This document shows positions 50,685 through 59,715 of a stretch of DNA of 64,000 nt, in pieces; positions within the stretch are counted from its first letter, which is position 1, and each line of letters starts with the position of its first letter. The stretch spans positions 2,542,001-2,606,000 of the forward strand of contig OZ242357.1 in assembly GCA_965208815.1 (NCBI GenBank), in the 5' to 3' direction. The notes beneath the pieces are model-generated. The model worked only from the letters and a program-made list of their open reading frames with translations, was not told where the DNA came from and ran no database searches. The position numbers and the translations under genes were made by a program. This DNA is from Bin55 sp009840545. GTDB taxonomy: Bacteria; Pseudomonadota; Gammaproteobacteria; Pseudomonadales; Azotimanducaceae.

Positions 50685-51419
50685 ATGCGCATTCTCCAAG
50701 GACTTGAGTTTCGTGTGCGGCAGTTACGTCGAAAGCTCTCGCCGCTGATCTATGCGGGCAACAACGTCTACTGCCCGTTCTGTGATCGAAACTATCGTAC
50801 GTTTAGAGCAGCAGGAAGACGCAAGTTCAAACGTCTCAATGCTGTGTGTCCGGTGTGCGGATCCCGCGAGCGGGATCGACTCATGCATTACTTTCTGGAA
50901 ACACGCTCTGACCTGTACCTGCCAAATGGGAAGCTACTTCACATCGCGCCGGAGCTTTGTTTGGGTCCCGCAATTAGGAAGTTTGGGAAAGGGACTTATC
51001 TGTCCTGTGATCTTTTCAGGCGAGATGTGGACACACAGCTCAACATTGAACAAATGCCATTCTCCGATGCTTCCTTCGACATTGTCTTTTGTAGCCACGT
51101 ACTACCGGAAGTGGAACACGACCTATTAGCGATCCGGGAAATCCATCGTGTCCTACACCCTCGAGGCTGGGCACTCGTAAGCGTTCCATTTCAGGGGACA
51201 AACACAGTTCAGGTTCAACCTGGAGACGGGAATGAAGCTCCTCCAGAGTTCTTTAGGATCTACGGAACTAACTTTTCTCAGGTCTTACGAGATGAGGGGT
51301 TTTGTGTCGAAACGATCCAATTGGATGACGTGCTCAATAGAGAGCAACAAGCAAGGATGCGAGTCAACCAACAGACCGCAAGCGCGATTTACGTACTCAA
51401 AAAATCAAAGCGAGCATAG
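50685..51419 (+). CDS. Zinc-ribbon class I SAM-dependent methyltransferase
   Basis: 244 residues from ATG 50685. An N-terminal zinc ribbon (VYCPFC near residue 27, then AVCPVCGSRERDRL near 55) precedes a methyltransferase fold. The latter has LHIAPELCLGPAI as a motif I substitute, QMPFSDASFDIVFCSHVLPEVEHDLLAIREIHRVL as post-I/motif II (given over two blocks), and PRGWALVSVPF. The substrate is unknown; CxxC-plus-methyltransferase proteins of this style occur near glycan and lipid genes. It pairs with the YrbL-like gene and converges with the cox operon (4 bp). Confidence 0.78.
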   Translation: MRILQGLEFRVRQLRRKLSPLIYAGNNVYCPFCDRNYRTFRAAGRRKFKRLNAVCPVCGSRERDRLMHYFLETRSDLYLPNGKLLHIAPELCLGPAIRKFGKGTYLSCDLFRRDVDTQLNIEQMPFSDASFDIVFCSHVLPEVEHDLLAIREIHRVLHPRGWALVSVPFQGTNTVQVQPGDGNEAPPEFFRIYGTNFSQVLRDEGFCVETIQLDDVLNREQQARMRVNQQTASAIYVLKKSKRA

Positions 51420-51423
51420 TTCG

Positions 51424-51777
51424 TTAGTGACGGTGCGTTGGTGGCGGCTTGGGTTCAGGAGCAATCGGTTCGCCCATATATTCCACCCGAGTTGCCCACG
51501 CGTAGTCTGCTTCGATCGCCATTAACGTCATAAGAACCATCAACGCGAGTGGTGGAAGAAGAATTGCAAATATTAGAGCGTACCGTTCCCACTGCATGTG
51601 CATGAACACAGCGACAATGGCTGCAGCTTTCAAAATCATAAAAAGCAAGATAACGCTCGTCCGAATGACCCCGTCATCCATGTAATCGCTAGCGTAAGAA
51701 ATTGCGCTAAATACAAAGAGCAATCCCCATACAAGCAAGTAAATCTTGATGGGATGTTGTTGTCCCTCAGTCGCCAT
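51424..51777 (-). CDS. Cytochrome c oxidase subunit IV (prokaryotic)
   Basis: 117 residues with three hydrophobic segments (IYLLVWGLLFVFSAISYA, SVILLFMILKAAAIVAVFMHMQWE, ILLPPLALMVLMTLMAIE). This three-helix layout is that of the small subunit IV of bacterial haem-copper oxidases. It helps stability and assembly of the CuB centre. It is last in the cox operon. The C-terminal Pro-rich tail ends PPPTHRH. Confidence 0.85.
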   Translation of the reverse strand: MATEGQQHPIKIYLLVWGLLFVFSAISYASDYMDDGVIRTSVILLFMILKAAAIVAVFMHMQWERYALIFAILLPPLALMVLMTLMAIEADYAWATRVEYMGEPIAPEPKPPPTHRH

Positions 51778-51794
51778 AGTCGAATCTCAACCGT

Positions 51795-52508
51795 CTACCA
51801 GAGATAAAAGAGCGCAAAGATGAAGACCCATACCAAATCTACAAAGTGCCAATAGAGTCCCGTGATCTCAACAATCTCGAAATTGGTCTTGTCGTAGTGC
51901 CCCCTTCCGACACGATAGGCGATGATTGCGAGGTAAATGACACCAGCGGATACGTGAAGTCCGTGAAATCCTGTGACCATGAAGAAGAACGATCCGAACT
52001 GAGCCGCCCCCATGGGGTTATTCCAAGGCGCAACCTCTTCTTCAAAAATTAGCTTCGACCACTCGTATGCCTGCATCGCCACAAACATGAACCCCAGCAG
52101 TGCTGTGGCCGCCATGAGTAAGACTACGCCCTTCTTGTTTCGTTGATAGCCCATATTGACAGCCATCGCCATGGTTCCGCTGGAGGAAATCAAGACAAAG
52201 GTCATGATTGCAATCAACAGCAACGGTACAGGAATGGGACTCTCCAGGAACTGCCAGCCAAAGAGCTCATTCGGTATTGCAAGCGCAAAAACCTCGCTGG
52301 GATTTGGCCATGGGTCCGTGACGGTCATGCGAACCGTCATGTAGCTAACAAGGAAGCACGTAAAGATAAAGGTATCCGAAACGAGGAATATCCACATCAT
52401 GGCTTTGCCCCAAGGCACTCCCTTGAACGTGGTTACGTCGGAGGACCAGTCTCTAGCGGTACTAGTAAGAATGCTTTCCGTAGTACTTGGTGCCGTGGCG
52501 TCGGTCAT
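51795..52508 (-). CDS. ctaE: Cytochrome c oxidase subunit III
   Basis: 237 residues with about six hydrophobic helices. Landmarks are WIFLVSDTFIFTCFLVSYM, FVAMQAYEWSKLIFEE, GFHGLHVSAGVIYLAIIAYRVGRG in two blocks, and the closing EITGLYWHFVDLVWVFIFALFYLW, given in part. EXXXWHFVDXVW-type text is diagnostic for subunit III. It binds phospholipid and guards the proton-uptake path. It lies between subunits I and IV. Confidence 0.94.
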   Translation of the reverse strand: MTDATAPSTTESILTSTARDWSSDVTTFKGVPWGKAMMWIFLVSDTFIFTCFLVSYMTVRMTVTDPWPNPSEVFALAIPNELFGWQFLESPIPVPLLLIAIMTFVLISSSGTMAMAVNMGYQRNKKGVVLLMAATALLGFMFVAMQAYEWSKLIFEEEVAPWNNPMGAAQFGSFFFMVTGFHGLHVSAGVIYLAIIAYRVGRGHYDKTNFEIVEITGLYWHFVDLVWVFIFALFYLW

Positions 52509-52556
52509 GGTTTACTTGCGCTTCCTTTGCTCGATCTCGCCTAGCTGTTAAGGCTT

Positions 52557-54314
52557 CTAGGCTGATTCCTTTCTCGGTACGTCCTGGGGGATGTGATCGG
52601 TGTCGTGACCGGGTACTCCAAAGTCGTATGCCCATCGATGCACAGTGGGTAGTCTTTCATCCCAATTTCCATGCGAGGGTGGCGTTTGTGGTGTTCTCCA
52701 CTCCAAACTGTTTGCTCCCCAAGGATTGTCGCTGGCCTTTTCTCCCTTGAAATAGCTATGGACCAAGTTGTAGATGAACAACATCTGGGCGGCTCCCACT
52801 ATCAAGGCAGCAATTGTGATGAAAATGTTCAAGTGATGGGCCGATACCGGATACCAGTCGGGGAAATGTCCACCCAGTGCCGTTTCGTAGTAACGTCGAG
52901 GTACGCCCACGAACCCAAGATAGTGCATCGGGAAATAAATCACATATGTTCCGACAAAAGTGAAGTAGAAGTGAATCTTTCCTACCGTGTCGTTCAACAT
53001 GCGACCGGTGAGCTTGGGATACCAGTGATAAATTCCGCCAAAAATTGCCAGAATGGGTGACACTCCCATCACCATATGGAAATGGGCAACGACAAAATAG
53101 GTGTCCGACAGCGGGATATCAATGATCACGTTCCCTAAGAACAGGCCAGTGATTCCTCCCATGATGAAAGTCAGCACAAAGGACAATGCGAAGAGCATGG
53201 GAACAGTGAGCTTGATATTGGCTCGCCACAGTGTGAGAGTCCAGTTATAGACCTTTATGGCCGTTGGTACCGCAATAATCAAGGTTGTCGTCGCAAAGAA
53301 GAAACCGAAAGCCGGATGCATTCCTGCAACGTACATGTGATGCGCCCATACGATTAACGACAGTATTCCGATCGCTACGATTGCCCAGACCATCATTCGA
53401 TAACCAAAGATGTTCTTGCGGGCGTGAACGGAAATTAGGTCGGAGACAACGCCAAAGGCTGGAAGGGCAACGATATAGACCTCGGGATGCCCAAAGAACC
53501 AGAAGAGGTGTTGGAACAACAAGGGCTGACCACCCGAATACTCAAGCTTCTGTCCCAATGAAACGATGGCTGGCATGAAAAAGCTTGTTCCAATCAAACG
53601 GTCAAGCAGCATCATCACCGCACTCACGAATAACGCAGGAAAAGCGATTAGTCCCAAGAACGTAGCTATGAAAATCCCCCATACCGTCAAAGGCATCCGC
53701 ATTAACGTCATGCCACGAGTCCGGGCTTGGAGAATTGTTGTGATGTAGTTCAAACCGCCCATAGTGAAAGCCACGATGAATATGGCCAACGATGCCAGCA
53801 TGAGCACAATTCCCCAATCCGCTCCGGGCGTACCGGCTGTGATCGTCTGCGGCGGATAGAGCGTCCAGCCTGCGCCAGTCGCCTGAATATCTGTAAACAG
53901 CATGAGCGGATAGACGACAAGCAAGACTAGAACGGAAATCAGGTAAACCCAATAGCTGAGCATGTTCACGAACGGGAACACCATGTCGCGCGCGCCGCAC
54001 ATGAGGGGCACGCAGAAGTTGCCAAACGCGCCAAGTAGAAACGCCGTTAACAAATAGATAACCATGATCATGCCGTGCATGGTTATCGCCGATAGATACT
54101 CGTCCGCTCCAAATCCTTCCAGAAAACCTGGAAACGCTATTTGAATGCGCATGAGCCAAGAGAGAACCAGCGCAACCAGTCCCACAGCCATGGCGGTGAT
54201 TCCATACTGCACCGCGATCACTTTGTGATCTTGGCTAAAAACGTACTTACCCAACCACGTTTTCGGATGGTGCAGCGGTACAGTCTCCTGATAGGGAATT
54301 TCTGCTGTAGCCAT
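52557..54314 (-). CDS. ctaD: Cytochrome c oxidase subunit I
   Basis: 585 residues, about twelve helices. The CuB and haem ligands are recognisable. WFFGHPEVYIVALPAFG holds the His-Glu-Tyr set, with the D-channel Glu. WAHHMYVAG holds two CuB His, and HFHMVMG is the haem His pair. The Glu in GHPEVY puts it in the A1 group of proton-pumping haem-copper oxidases. It reduces O2 and pumps protons in the inner membrane. Subunit II is upstream and subunit III downstream. Confidence 0.97.
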   Translation of the reverse strand: MATAEIPYQETVPLHHPKTWLGKYVFSQDHKVIAVQYGITAMAVGLVALVLSWLMRIQIAFPGFLEGFGADEYLSAITMHGMIMVIYLLTAFLLGAFGNFCVPLMCGARDMVFPFVNMLSYWVYLISVLVLLVVYPLMLFTDIQATGAGWTLYPPQTITAGTPGADWGIVLMLASLAIFIVAFTMGGLNYITTILQARTRGMTLMRMPLTVWGIFIATFLGLIAFPALFVSAVMMLLDRLIGTSFFMPAIVSLGQKLEYSGGQPLLFQHLFWFFGHPEVYIVALPAFGVVSDLISVHARKNIFGYRMMVWAIVAIGILSLIVWAHHMYVAGMHPAFGFFFATTTLIIAVPTAIKVYNWTLTLWRANIKLTVPMLFALSFVLTFIMGGITGLFLGNVIIDIPLSDTYFVVAHFHMVMGVSPILAIFGGIYHWYPKLTGRMLNDTVGKIHFYFTFVGTYVIYFPMHYLGFVGVPRRYYETALGGHFPDWYPVSAHHLNIFITIAALIVGAAQMLFIYNLVHSYFKGEKASDNPWGANSLEWRTPQTPPSHGNWDERLPTVHRWAYDFGVPGHDTDHIPQDVPRKESA

Positions 54315-54417
54315 TGTTTCTGTTTGTTACCTCGAATTCACGATTGCCACGTTTCGAACTCTACGTCGCAATCCCATTCACTCATCTATGAAAAACTGCT
54401 CTTCGCACCGGTCAGAG

Positions 54418-55545
54418 TTACTCAACGCTCTCAACCTGCTCTGAAGACTCTTCCTGAACTTGGGACTTAAGAAAGTCTATAACCGCAGCGACCTCTTCAT
54501 CAGTTAGTTCGACCGCGACCATCTCTGGCCCGTATCCTTCCCGGATCTTCACATCAGGTTCTGCTATCGATTCTCGTACGTATTCCTCGTCTACAACCAA
54601 AGAGGTGCCGTCTTCCATTTGAACTGTAGAGCCCCAAAGATTCGTCCACGTTGGTCCAACCATTCTCGACCCATCAAGAGAATGGCACGCAAAGCAGCCA
54701 TTCGACTCGGCAATTGATCGTCCCTGAAGGGCCTGAGGACTTAGGGGAACTGCACCCGCTTTCATTTCAGCCCACGTTAGCTGGGCACCGAGCCAAGTTT
54801 CGTATTCGTCCAACGAGACTACGTGCATTTCTCCACGCATCGTATGGTGTCCCCGACCGCATAATTCAGCGCACAAGACGTCAAACTCCCCCAATAAGGT
54901 CGGTTGGAACCAGAAGTAAGTGACCATACCGGGAACAGAATCCATTTTCGCACGAATTTCTGGAACCCAGAAGTCGTGAAGCACATCCTTGGACCTCAAT
55001 AGCACCTTAACCTTGCGGTCAATGGGTATCTTCACGGTTTGAGACGTGATGATGATGTCGTCCTCAGCGTACGGGTCTCCATCCTTGATTCCCATGGGAT
55101 TCTCAAACGTAATGTACTTGTTGTGTGCGAAACCGAATATTCCGTCCTCTCCCGGCAACCGATAACTCCACTTCCATTGTTCGCTGTTTACTTCAAGCTC
55201 TGTGGCGTCAGGCGGAACTCTAACGTATTGATCCCACGCAACCAATCCCGGTGCGAGCATTACTACCACGCCTATAGTCGTAATGATTGTTAGGCGCGCT
55301 TCAAGTTTTGGGTTTTCGGGTTCGTACTCCGCCAGCCGTCCTGGAACATACCGATACTTGTAGACCCACCAGACCATGTAGAGACCCAGTATTACGAAAG
55401 CAACACCACAGATCACGAATGTCACGAGAACCGTGAAGTCGATCAATGCCCAGTTGGAACCAAGTTCCAAAAACGTCCACGGCGACATGAAATTGAAAAT
55501 GACCGTACCAAGGACGACCATAAACAAAATTGCGGCTATGAGCAT
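54418..55545 (-). CDS. ctaC: Cytochrome c oxidase subunit II fused to cytochrome c
   Basis: 375 residues. Three hydrophobic segments at the N-terminus (residues 1-100) precede the CuA domain: HDFWVPEIRAK, then CAELCGRGHHTM holding two Cys, His and Met ligands. A C-terminal cytochrome c domain follows, with haem motif CFACH near residue 287 and axial Met in YGPEMVAVEL. This makes it a caa3-type oxidase that can accept electrons through its own haem c. The start ATG is preceded by GGAAGGAAG. Promoter elements lie in the 171 bp before it. Confidence 0.95.
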   Translation of the reverse strand: MLIAAILFMVVLGTVIFNFMSPWTFLELGSNWALIDFTVLVTFVICGVAFVILGLYMVWWVYKYRYVPGRLAEYEPENPKLEARLTIITTIGVVVMLAPGLVAWDQYVRVPPDATELEVNSEQWKWSYRLPGEDGIFGFAHNKYITFENPMGIKDGDPYAEDDIIITSQTVKIPIDRKVKVLLRSKDVLHDFWVPEIRAKMDSVPGMVTYFWFQPTLLGEFDVLCAELCGRGHHTMRGEMHVVSLDEYETWLGAQLTWAEMKAGAVPLSPQALQGRSIAESNGCFACHSLDGSRMVGPTWTNLWGSTVQMEDGTSLVVDEEYVRESIAEPDVKIREGYGPEMVAVELTDEEVAAVIDFLKSQVQEESSEQVESVE

Positions 55546-55716
55546 TCGGTTTTACTTCCTTCCAGTTCGAGAGTGAGTCGCCAGTCTGCTATGAAGAGTC
55601 AAAATCTCATTAACGCGATGCCACAAAGTTGACTGACACGCGCGACTTGACAATTTTACCAATTAGCCTAGTTCTGCCCATCGCAAATTCGAACGGTGTG
55701 GAAGCTATTGCTTCAA

Positions 55717-56835
55717 CTAGTTCGAAGGAAAATACTGTTCGGCGGGATGGTGTACCTCTCCCACTGCCTCAGCCACCGCGGCATGAGTAACCGTACCTTT
55801 ATATACGTTCAATCCTTGAAGGAGGTGAGGATCGCTTGACATTGCATTGGACAGTCCTTTGTTTGCAAGCGCCATCGTGAACGGCAGCGTCGCATTATTG
55901 AGTGCAAACGTTGATGTACGAGCGACCGCTCCTGGCATGTTTGCCACACAGTAGTGGACCACATCGTGAACTACAAAAGTAGGATCCGAGTGAGTAGTAG
56001 GTTGGGAGGTCTCAAAGCATCCCCCTTGGTCGATGGCAACATCCACGAGCACGCTTCCTCGGTACATATCCCGAACCATTTCCTCAGATACGAGCTTGGG
56101 AGCGCGTTCTCCTGGTACAAGTACAGCTCCAATGACGAGGTCAGATGTAGCGACGTTCTTATGAACAGCATCCACTGTTGAGAAAACTGTGTTGAGCGCT
56201 GGACCAAAGAAGAGGTCCAACTCTGCCAATCGACGTAAGTTAATGTCAAGCAACGTGACGTCTGCCTCCATCCCCAAGGCAACCCTGGCAGCATTCATAC
56301 CGACGACGCCACCTCCGAGCACGGTCACCTTGGCTGGAGGGGTTCCCGGCACTCCGCCCAGCAGCGATCCTCTCCCTCCTTGTGCTATCTCCAGTGCGTG
56401 CGCTCCGGCCTGAACGGACATCCGTCCAGCAACTTCGCTCATTGGAGCTAGCAAAGGCAAGCGACTATTGTTGTCGGTAACCGTTTCGTACGCTATCGCT
56501 GTGCACTGGCTGTCCACAAGCTCTTTGGTAAGAACTGGATTCGGTGCCAAGTGGAGATACGTGAACAGAATTTGATCGGGACGCAAACACTTAATTTCCC
56601 CCGGTTGAGGTTCTTTCACCTTGACGATCATGTCGCAGTCAAATACCTCGTCGATATCCTTGGCAATAGTGGCTCCCGCCTCACGATAGTCCGAATCGAG
56701 CATGCCTAGGAGCAAGCCCGCATCACTTTCCACGACAATTTCGTGATCATGGCGTGCTAACTCTCGAACGCTTGTTGGGGTCAAACCGACGCGACACTCG
56801 TCAGTCTTAATTTCTCTAGGAACGCCGATACGCAT
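55717..56835 (-). CDS. ald: Alanine dehydrogenase
   Basis: 372 residues from the ATG at 56835, giving MRIGVPREIKTDECRVGLTP. The longer open frame to 56964 adds 43 residues not found in the family. NAD-binding GGGVVGMNAARVALGMEA lies near residue 170. The active Lys/His region includes VKEPQPGE near 75 and YLHLAPNP near 95. It interconverts L-alanine and pyruvate with NAD, giving ammonia. It is divergent from the ChpA-like gene. Confidence 0.96.
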   Translation of the reverse strand: MRIGVPREIKTDECRVGLTPTSVRELARHDHEIVVESDAGLLLGMLDSDYREAGATIAKDIDEVFDCDMIVKVKEPQPGEIKCLRPDQILFTYLHLAPNPVLTKELVDSQCTAIAYETVTDNNSRLPLLAPMSEVAGRMSVQAGAHALEIAQGGRGSLLGGVPGTPPAKVTVLGGGVVGMNAARVALGMEADVTLLDINLRRLAELDLFFGPALNTVFSTVDAVHKNVATSDLVIGAVLVPGERAPKLVSEEMVRDMYRGSVLVDVAIDQGGCFETSQPTTHSDPTFVVHDVVHYCVANMPGAVARTSTFALNNATLPFTMALANKGLSNAMSSDPHLLQGLNVYKGTVTHAAVAEAVGEVHHPAEQYFPSN

Positions 56836-56987
56836 AGTTAAAGAATGGATCGCAAGTAGTAATGGGAAGCGATCAATGCGACGTTGGTAGTCCAGTTGAT
56901 CGGCTATAAATTGTAACCAGCGACTCCTTCTGTTCGTATTAATTTGATTCATTCGTAGTTGCAATTCACAACTACCACTTGCATTGC

Positions 56988-58904
56988 ATGATCGACTCTA
57001 TCGGCCCTATCAATTTCGACGAATCGAACGTGATCGATTCGATTGCGTTTGGACTTGCGACGCTCGAGAGACATGGAGATCGAACTCGAGAAATTGAACG
57101 ACTCGCACAACAAATTTCATTGGTGCGCAACGAAATTGAAGGTCCATTGGGAGATCTGCTGTGGGCGACCGAGAACTTGCTGTCATCTGTCCGCACCGGC
57201 ACTTTGAGCGACCAAGAAGGCTTACGCCAAGTGCTACAAGATCTTGCACAATTCTTACACTCCGCGTCCGAGGCTGAAGATCCTTCTCCTTTCAATATTG
57301 AAGAGGTGGATGAATTACTTGAGAGACTAGATTTTCTCGCCTCCGGAGGCACCGATCGGGAGGTCCCCAAGCGAGATCGAAGTAGCGATACTCCAACGAT
57401 TGATTTCACAAGGTTCAACTTCCCCATCGCAATCTCTCCAGATGTTGAGGATCCGGTACTTACCAGCTTGCTGGAACGAGGGAGAAGTACAGGACACCTG
57501 CTTAGTTCCAATCTGGAGACCAGAATCGACCGACGATCCCGGGATCTCATTGAACGAAACCTTCAGCAGCTCCGCTCGATTGATGCTCGAATCAATGAGC
57601 AATCCTTCGTTAGGGTCGATGAGCTTGTCAGGCAACTAACTGATTCGATCAAGTCTGATTCAGAATTGCAGACCGAACGTGCTCGAATTGAAATCGAACA
57701 AAACTCGACCTGCAATGACCATGTCTACAAGAGTCTTGCCAACTTCTTGGTTCCAATCATCAAAGCACTGATGAAAACTTTTACAGCGACCGCTGACAGC
57801 GGGCTCGAAGCGTCTTTCGAACTACAGACTGTGTCCAAGTCGGACGAAATGGCTTTTTCTTTTCGATTGAAAGGAATCAAGTCCAAACTTGCAGATCGGA
57901 TGGAATCGACCCTTAGGTCACTAGCTTTAGCAGATTCTTCCGAGAGAGTGACTCATGAAGGGTTCTCACAACAAGACTCTGCATCATCTCCGATGATTCA
58001 GTCTGCACTTCTCACATACGCCCAATCGATTCGGTCTATTGGAGGTTTACTTTTCGTTGAAAGGGATGAACGGGGAGAGTTTGAGATCAAGGCGACAGTG
58101 AGCAAAAACACGCGTTTAACTAAAGTGGTCCCCGTAACAATCGATTCAGATCGCTACGGGATCGAAGCGTACCTAGTTCAAGCTGTAGTTCCAGCCAATA
58201 TTGCAACCTGTGACATCTATCGAAACTTGGTTGTGCACGCCAAGCATTCGTACGAATATCGCACGCTTGGATCGACTAGAAAGCTCGACAAAGTAAGTTC
58301 AAATGACTTGGGACTGATGGTCTTGATGGACTATAACTCTTGGAAAGTAGCTGTTCACGTTGACAAAGTACACGAAACAGAGACTCTGGCTTTGAGCCGT
58401 TCAAGTTCAAATATAGAGTTTGGCAACACAATGTCGCTTCCTCCAAACAACTTGTTGCAGCTCGACTTGCAGTCCGACCTGTCAAACGAAACATTCAACT
58501 CTCCCAACAAGACTCCCACATCCCAATCGCGACACAGCTTGTACCACGGCGATGTGTCCGCAAGTCTTGCGGACAGGCTCAACATAGCCACAAGAGGATC
58601 GAACATCGAGTGCAAATTCGTTCATGGAATCTTTGAGACAATTCGTGCTATACAGGAACGCAAACCACGTTTCTTGGTACTTCAGGACTCGAACAACGGG
58701 TCGAATTGGCTCGATCAGCTACGACTGATGCAACGATATAACGATCTATCGAGTACTCAAATAATGATTGCTACAACCGACGGCGAGTCTCATAAATTAC
58801 GATTCGGATCAGAGTTCTCGAAGTTGAAATGGATTCCGATGGACATTCAGGTCCCGGATTTGGTTGATCTGCTAACTAATAGCCTAGGTTCTGAAGAATT
58901 CTAG
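56988..58904 (+). CDS. Degenerate ChpA/CheA-type chemosensory protein (predicted inactive kinase)
   Basis: 638 residues from ATG 56988 (TTG 56979 is an alternative). I do not recognise a named family, but three segments align in order with the C-terminal half of ChpA/PilL/CheA. About 205-265 corresponds to the start of the kinase ATP-binding domain (VRVDELVRQL... then SLANFLVPIIKALMKTF). About 350-465 corresponds to the end of that domain and a CheW-like domain (IRSIGGLLFVERDERGEFEI, VVPVTIDSDRYGIEAYLVQ, LMVLMDYNSWKVAVHVDKV). The last 110 residues resemble a receiver (AIQERKPRFLVLQD, TQIMIATTDG). The N-box Asn/His, G-boxes and the receiver Lys are not seen, so phosphotransfer is unlikely. The N-terminal 120 residues are helical, perhaps an HPt relic without a clear His. 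No chemotaxis gene adjoins; its 3' end overlaps metF by 29 bp. Confidence 0.6.
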   Translation: MIDSIGPINFDESNVIDSIAFGLATLERHGDRTREIERLAQQISLVRNEIEGPLGDLLWATENLLSSVRTGTLSDQEGLRQVLQDLAQFLHSASEAEDPSPFNIEEVDELLERLDFLASGGTDREVPKRDRSSDTPTIDFTRFNFPIAISPDVEDPVLTSLLERGRSTGHLLSSNLETRIDRRSRDLIERNLQQLRSIDARINEQSFVRVDELVRQLTDSIKSDSELQTERARIEIEQNSTCNDHVYKSLANFLVPIIKALMKTFTATADSGLEASFELQTVSKSDEMAFSFRLKGIKSKLADRMESTLRSLALADSSERVTHEGFSQQDSASSPMIQSALLTYAQSIRSIGGLLFVERDERGEFEIKATVSKNTRLTKVVPVTIDSDRYGIEAYLVQAVVPANIATCDIYRNLVVHAKHSYEYRTLGSTRKLDKVSSNDLGLMVLMDYNSWKVAVHVDKVHETETLALSRSSSNIEFGNTMSLPPNNLLQLDLQSDLSNETFNSPNKTPTSQSRHSLYHGDVSASLADRLNIATRGSNIECKFVHGIFETIRAIQERKPRFLVLQDSNNGSNWLDQLRLMQRYNDLSSTQIMIATTDGESHKLRFGSEFSKLKWIPMDIQVPDLVDLLTNSLGSEEF

Positions 58905-59709
58905 AAGTAGCTCGTGCTCGATTGAGAGTGTAGAAGTGAAATCCTGGACAGTCGTTGTCGAGTAGTCGCTGGCACAGATTCCGAACAACGGTGCAGCCAA
59001 AGTCTTCGAGTGACTCTTGGTCGTCCTTGTACTCAAACATCTTGCTCTCGATCCACCTCGGAATCTCTGCACCGCAATTTCTGGAGAACCGCACTAAGCG
59101 CTCGCAGTTTGTAATCGGCATAACACCTGGAATGATCGGCACATCGATTCGACGAGCTCTGCACTCTTCAACAAAGTAAAAGTAAGCATCGGGGTTGTAA
59201 AAGTATTGGGTGAAGCATGCATCCGCGCCGGCGTCAACTTTTGCGCGGAGAAACTCTATGTCCTTGGTGGGGTTAGGAGCGTCGGGATGCATTTCCGGAT
59301 AGGCTGCTACAAAAATCTCAAATTCGTCGCCAAAATCCGTACGAACCAGTCCCACGAGTTCGGCCGCGTGGTGGCCCGTCTGAGCGACGGTCCCGGATGG
59401 AGCGTCTCCCCGAAGCAGTACGAGTCCAGAAACTCCCAGTTCCCGATAGTCTCTGAGTTGTTCTACTAGATGCTCACGGGGCGAGTCGCCCCAAGATAGA
59501 TGAGGTACAGTGATGCATCCATTCGAAATTAGCCCCGCAACAGTCTCTTTGGTTCTAGTCTTGGTCGAACCTCCTGCCCCATAGGTGACAGAAAAGAACT
59601 CAGGCCCAAACCGTTGCAGAGTCTCCGCGGCTTTTGCTAAATTCGTCTGTCCAATTGCAGTGGCAGGAGGAAAAAACTCAAAGCTTAAATGGAAATTTGC
59701 AGCAGACAT
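58876..59709 (-). CDS. metF: Methylenetetrahydrofolate reductase MetF
   Basis: 277 residues, usual MetF length. It reduces 5,10-methylene-THF to 5-methyl-THF for methionine synthesis. FAD and folate-binding segments are SFEFFPPAT with the catalytic Glu, SVTYGAGGSTKTRT, VLLRGDAPSG, AAYPEMHPDAPNP, and GADACFTQYFYNPDAYFYF. The last of these is followed by IPGVMPITNCERLVRF. It follows metK by 6 bp, so the two form an operon for the methyl cycle. Confidence 0.96.
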   Translation of the reverse strand: MSAANFHLSFEFFPPATAIGQTNLAKAAETLQRFGPEFFSVTYGAGGSTKTRTKETVAGLISNGCITVPHLSWGDSPREHLVEQLRDYRELGVSGLVLLRGDAPSGTVAQTGHHAAELVGLVRTDFGDEFEIFVAAYPEMHPDAPNPTKDIEFLRAKVDAGADACFTQYFYNPDAYFYFVEECRARRIDVPIIPGVMPITNCERLVRFSRNCGAEIPRWIESKMFEYKDDQESLEDFGCTVVRNLCQRLLDNDCPGFHFYTLNRARATSRILQNLGY

Positions 59710-59715
59710 CTGGCA

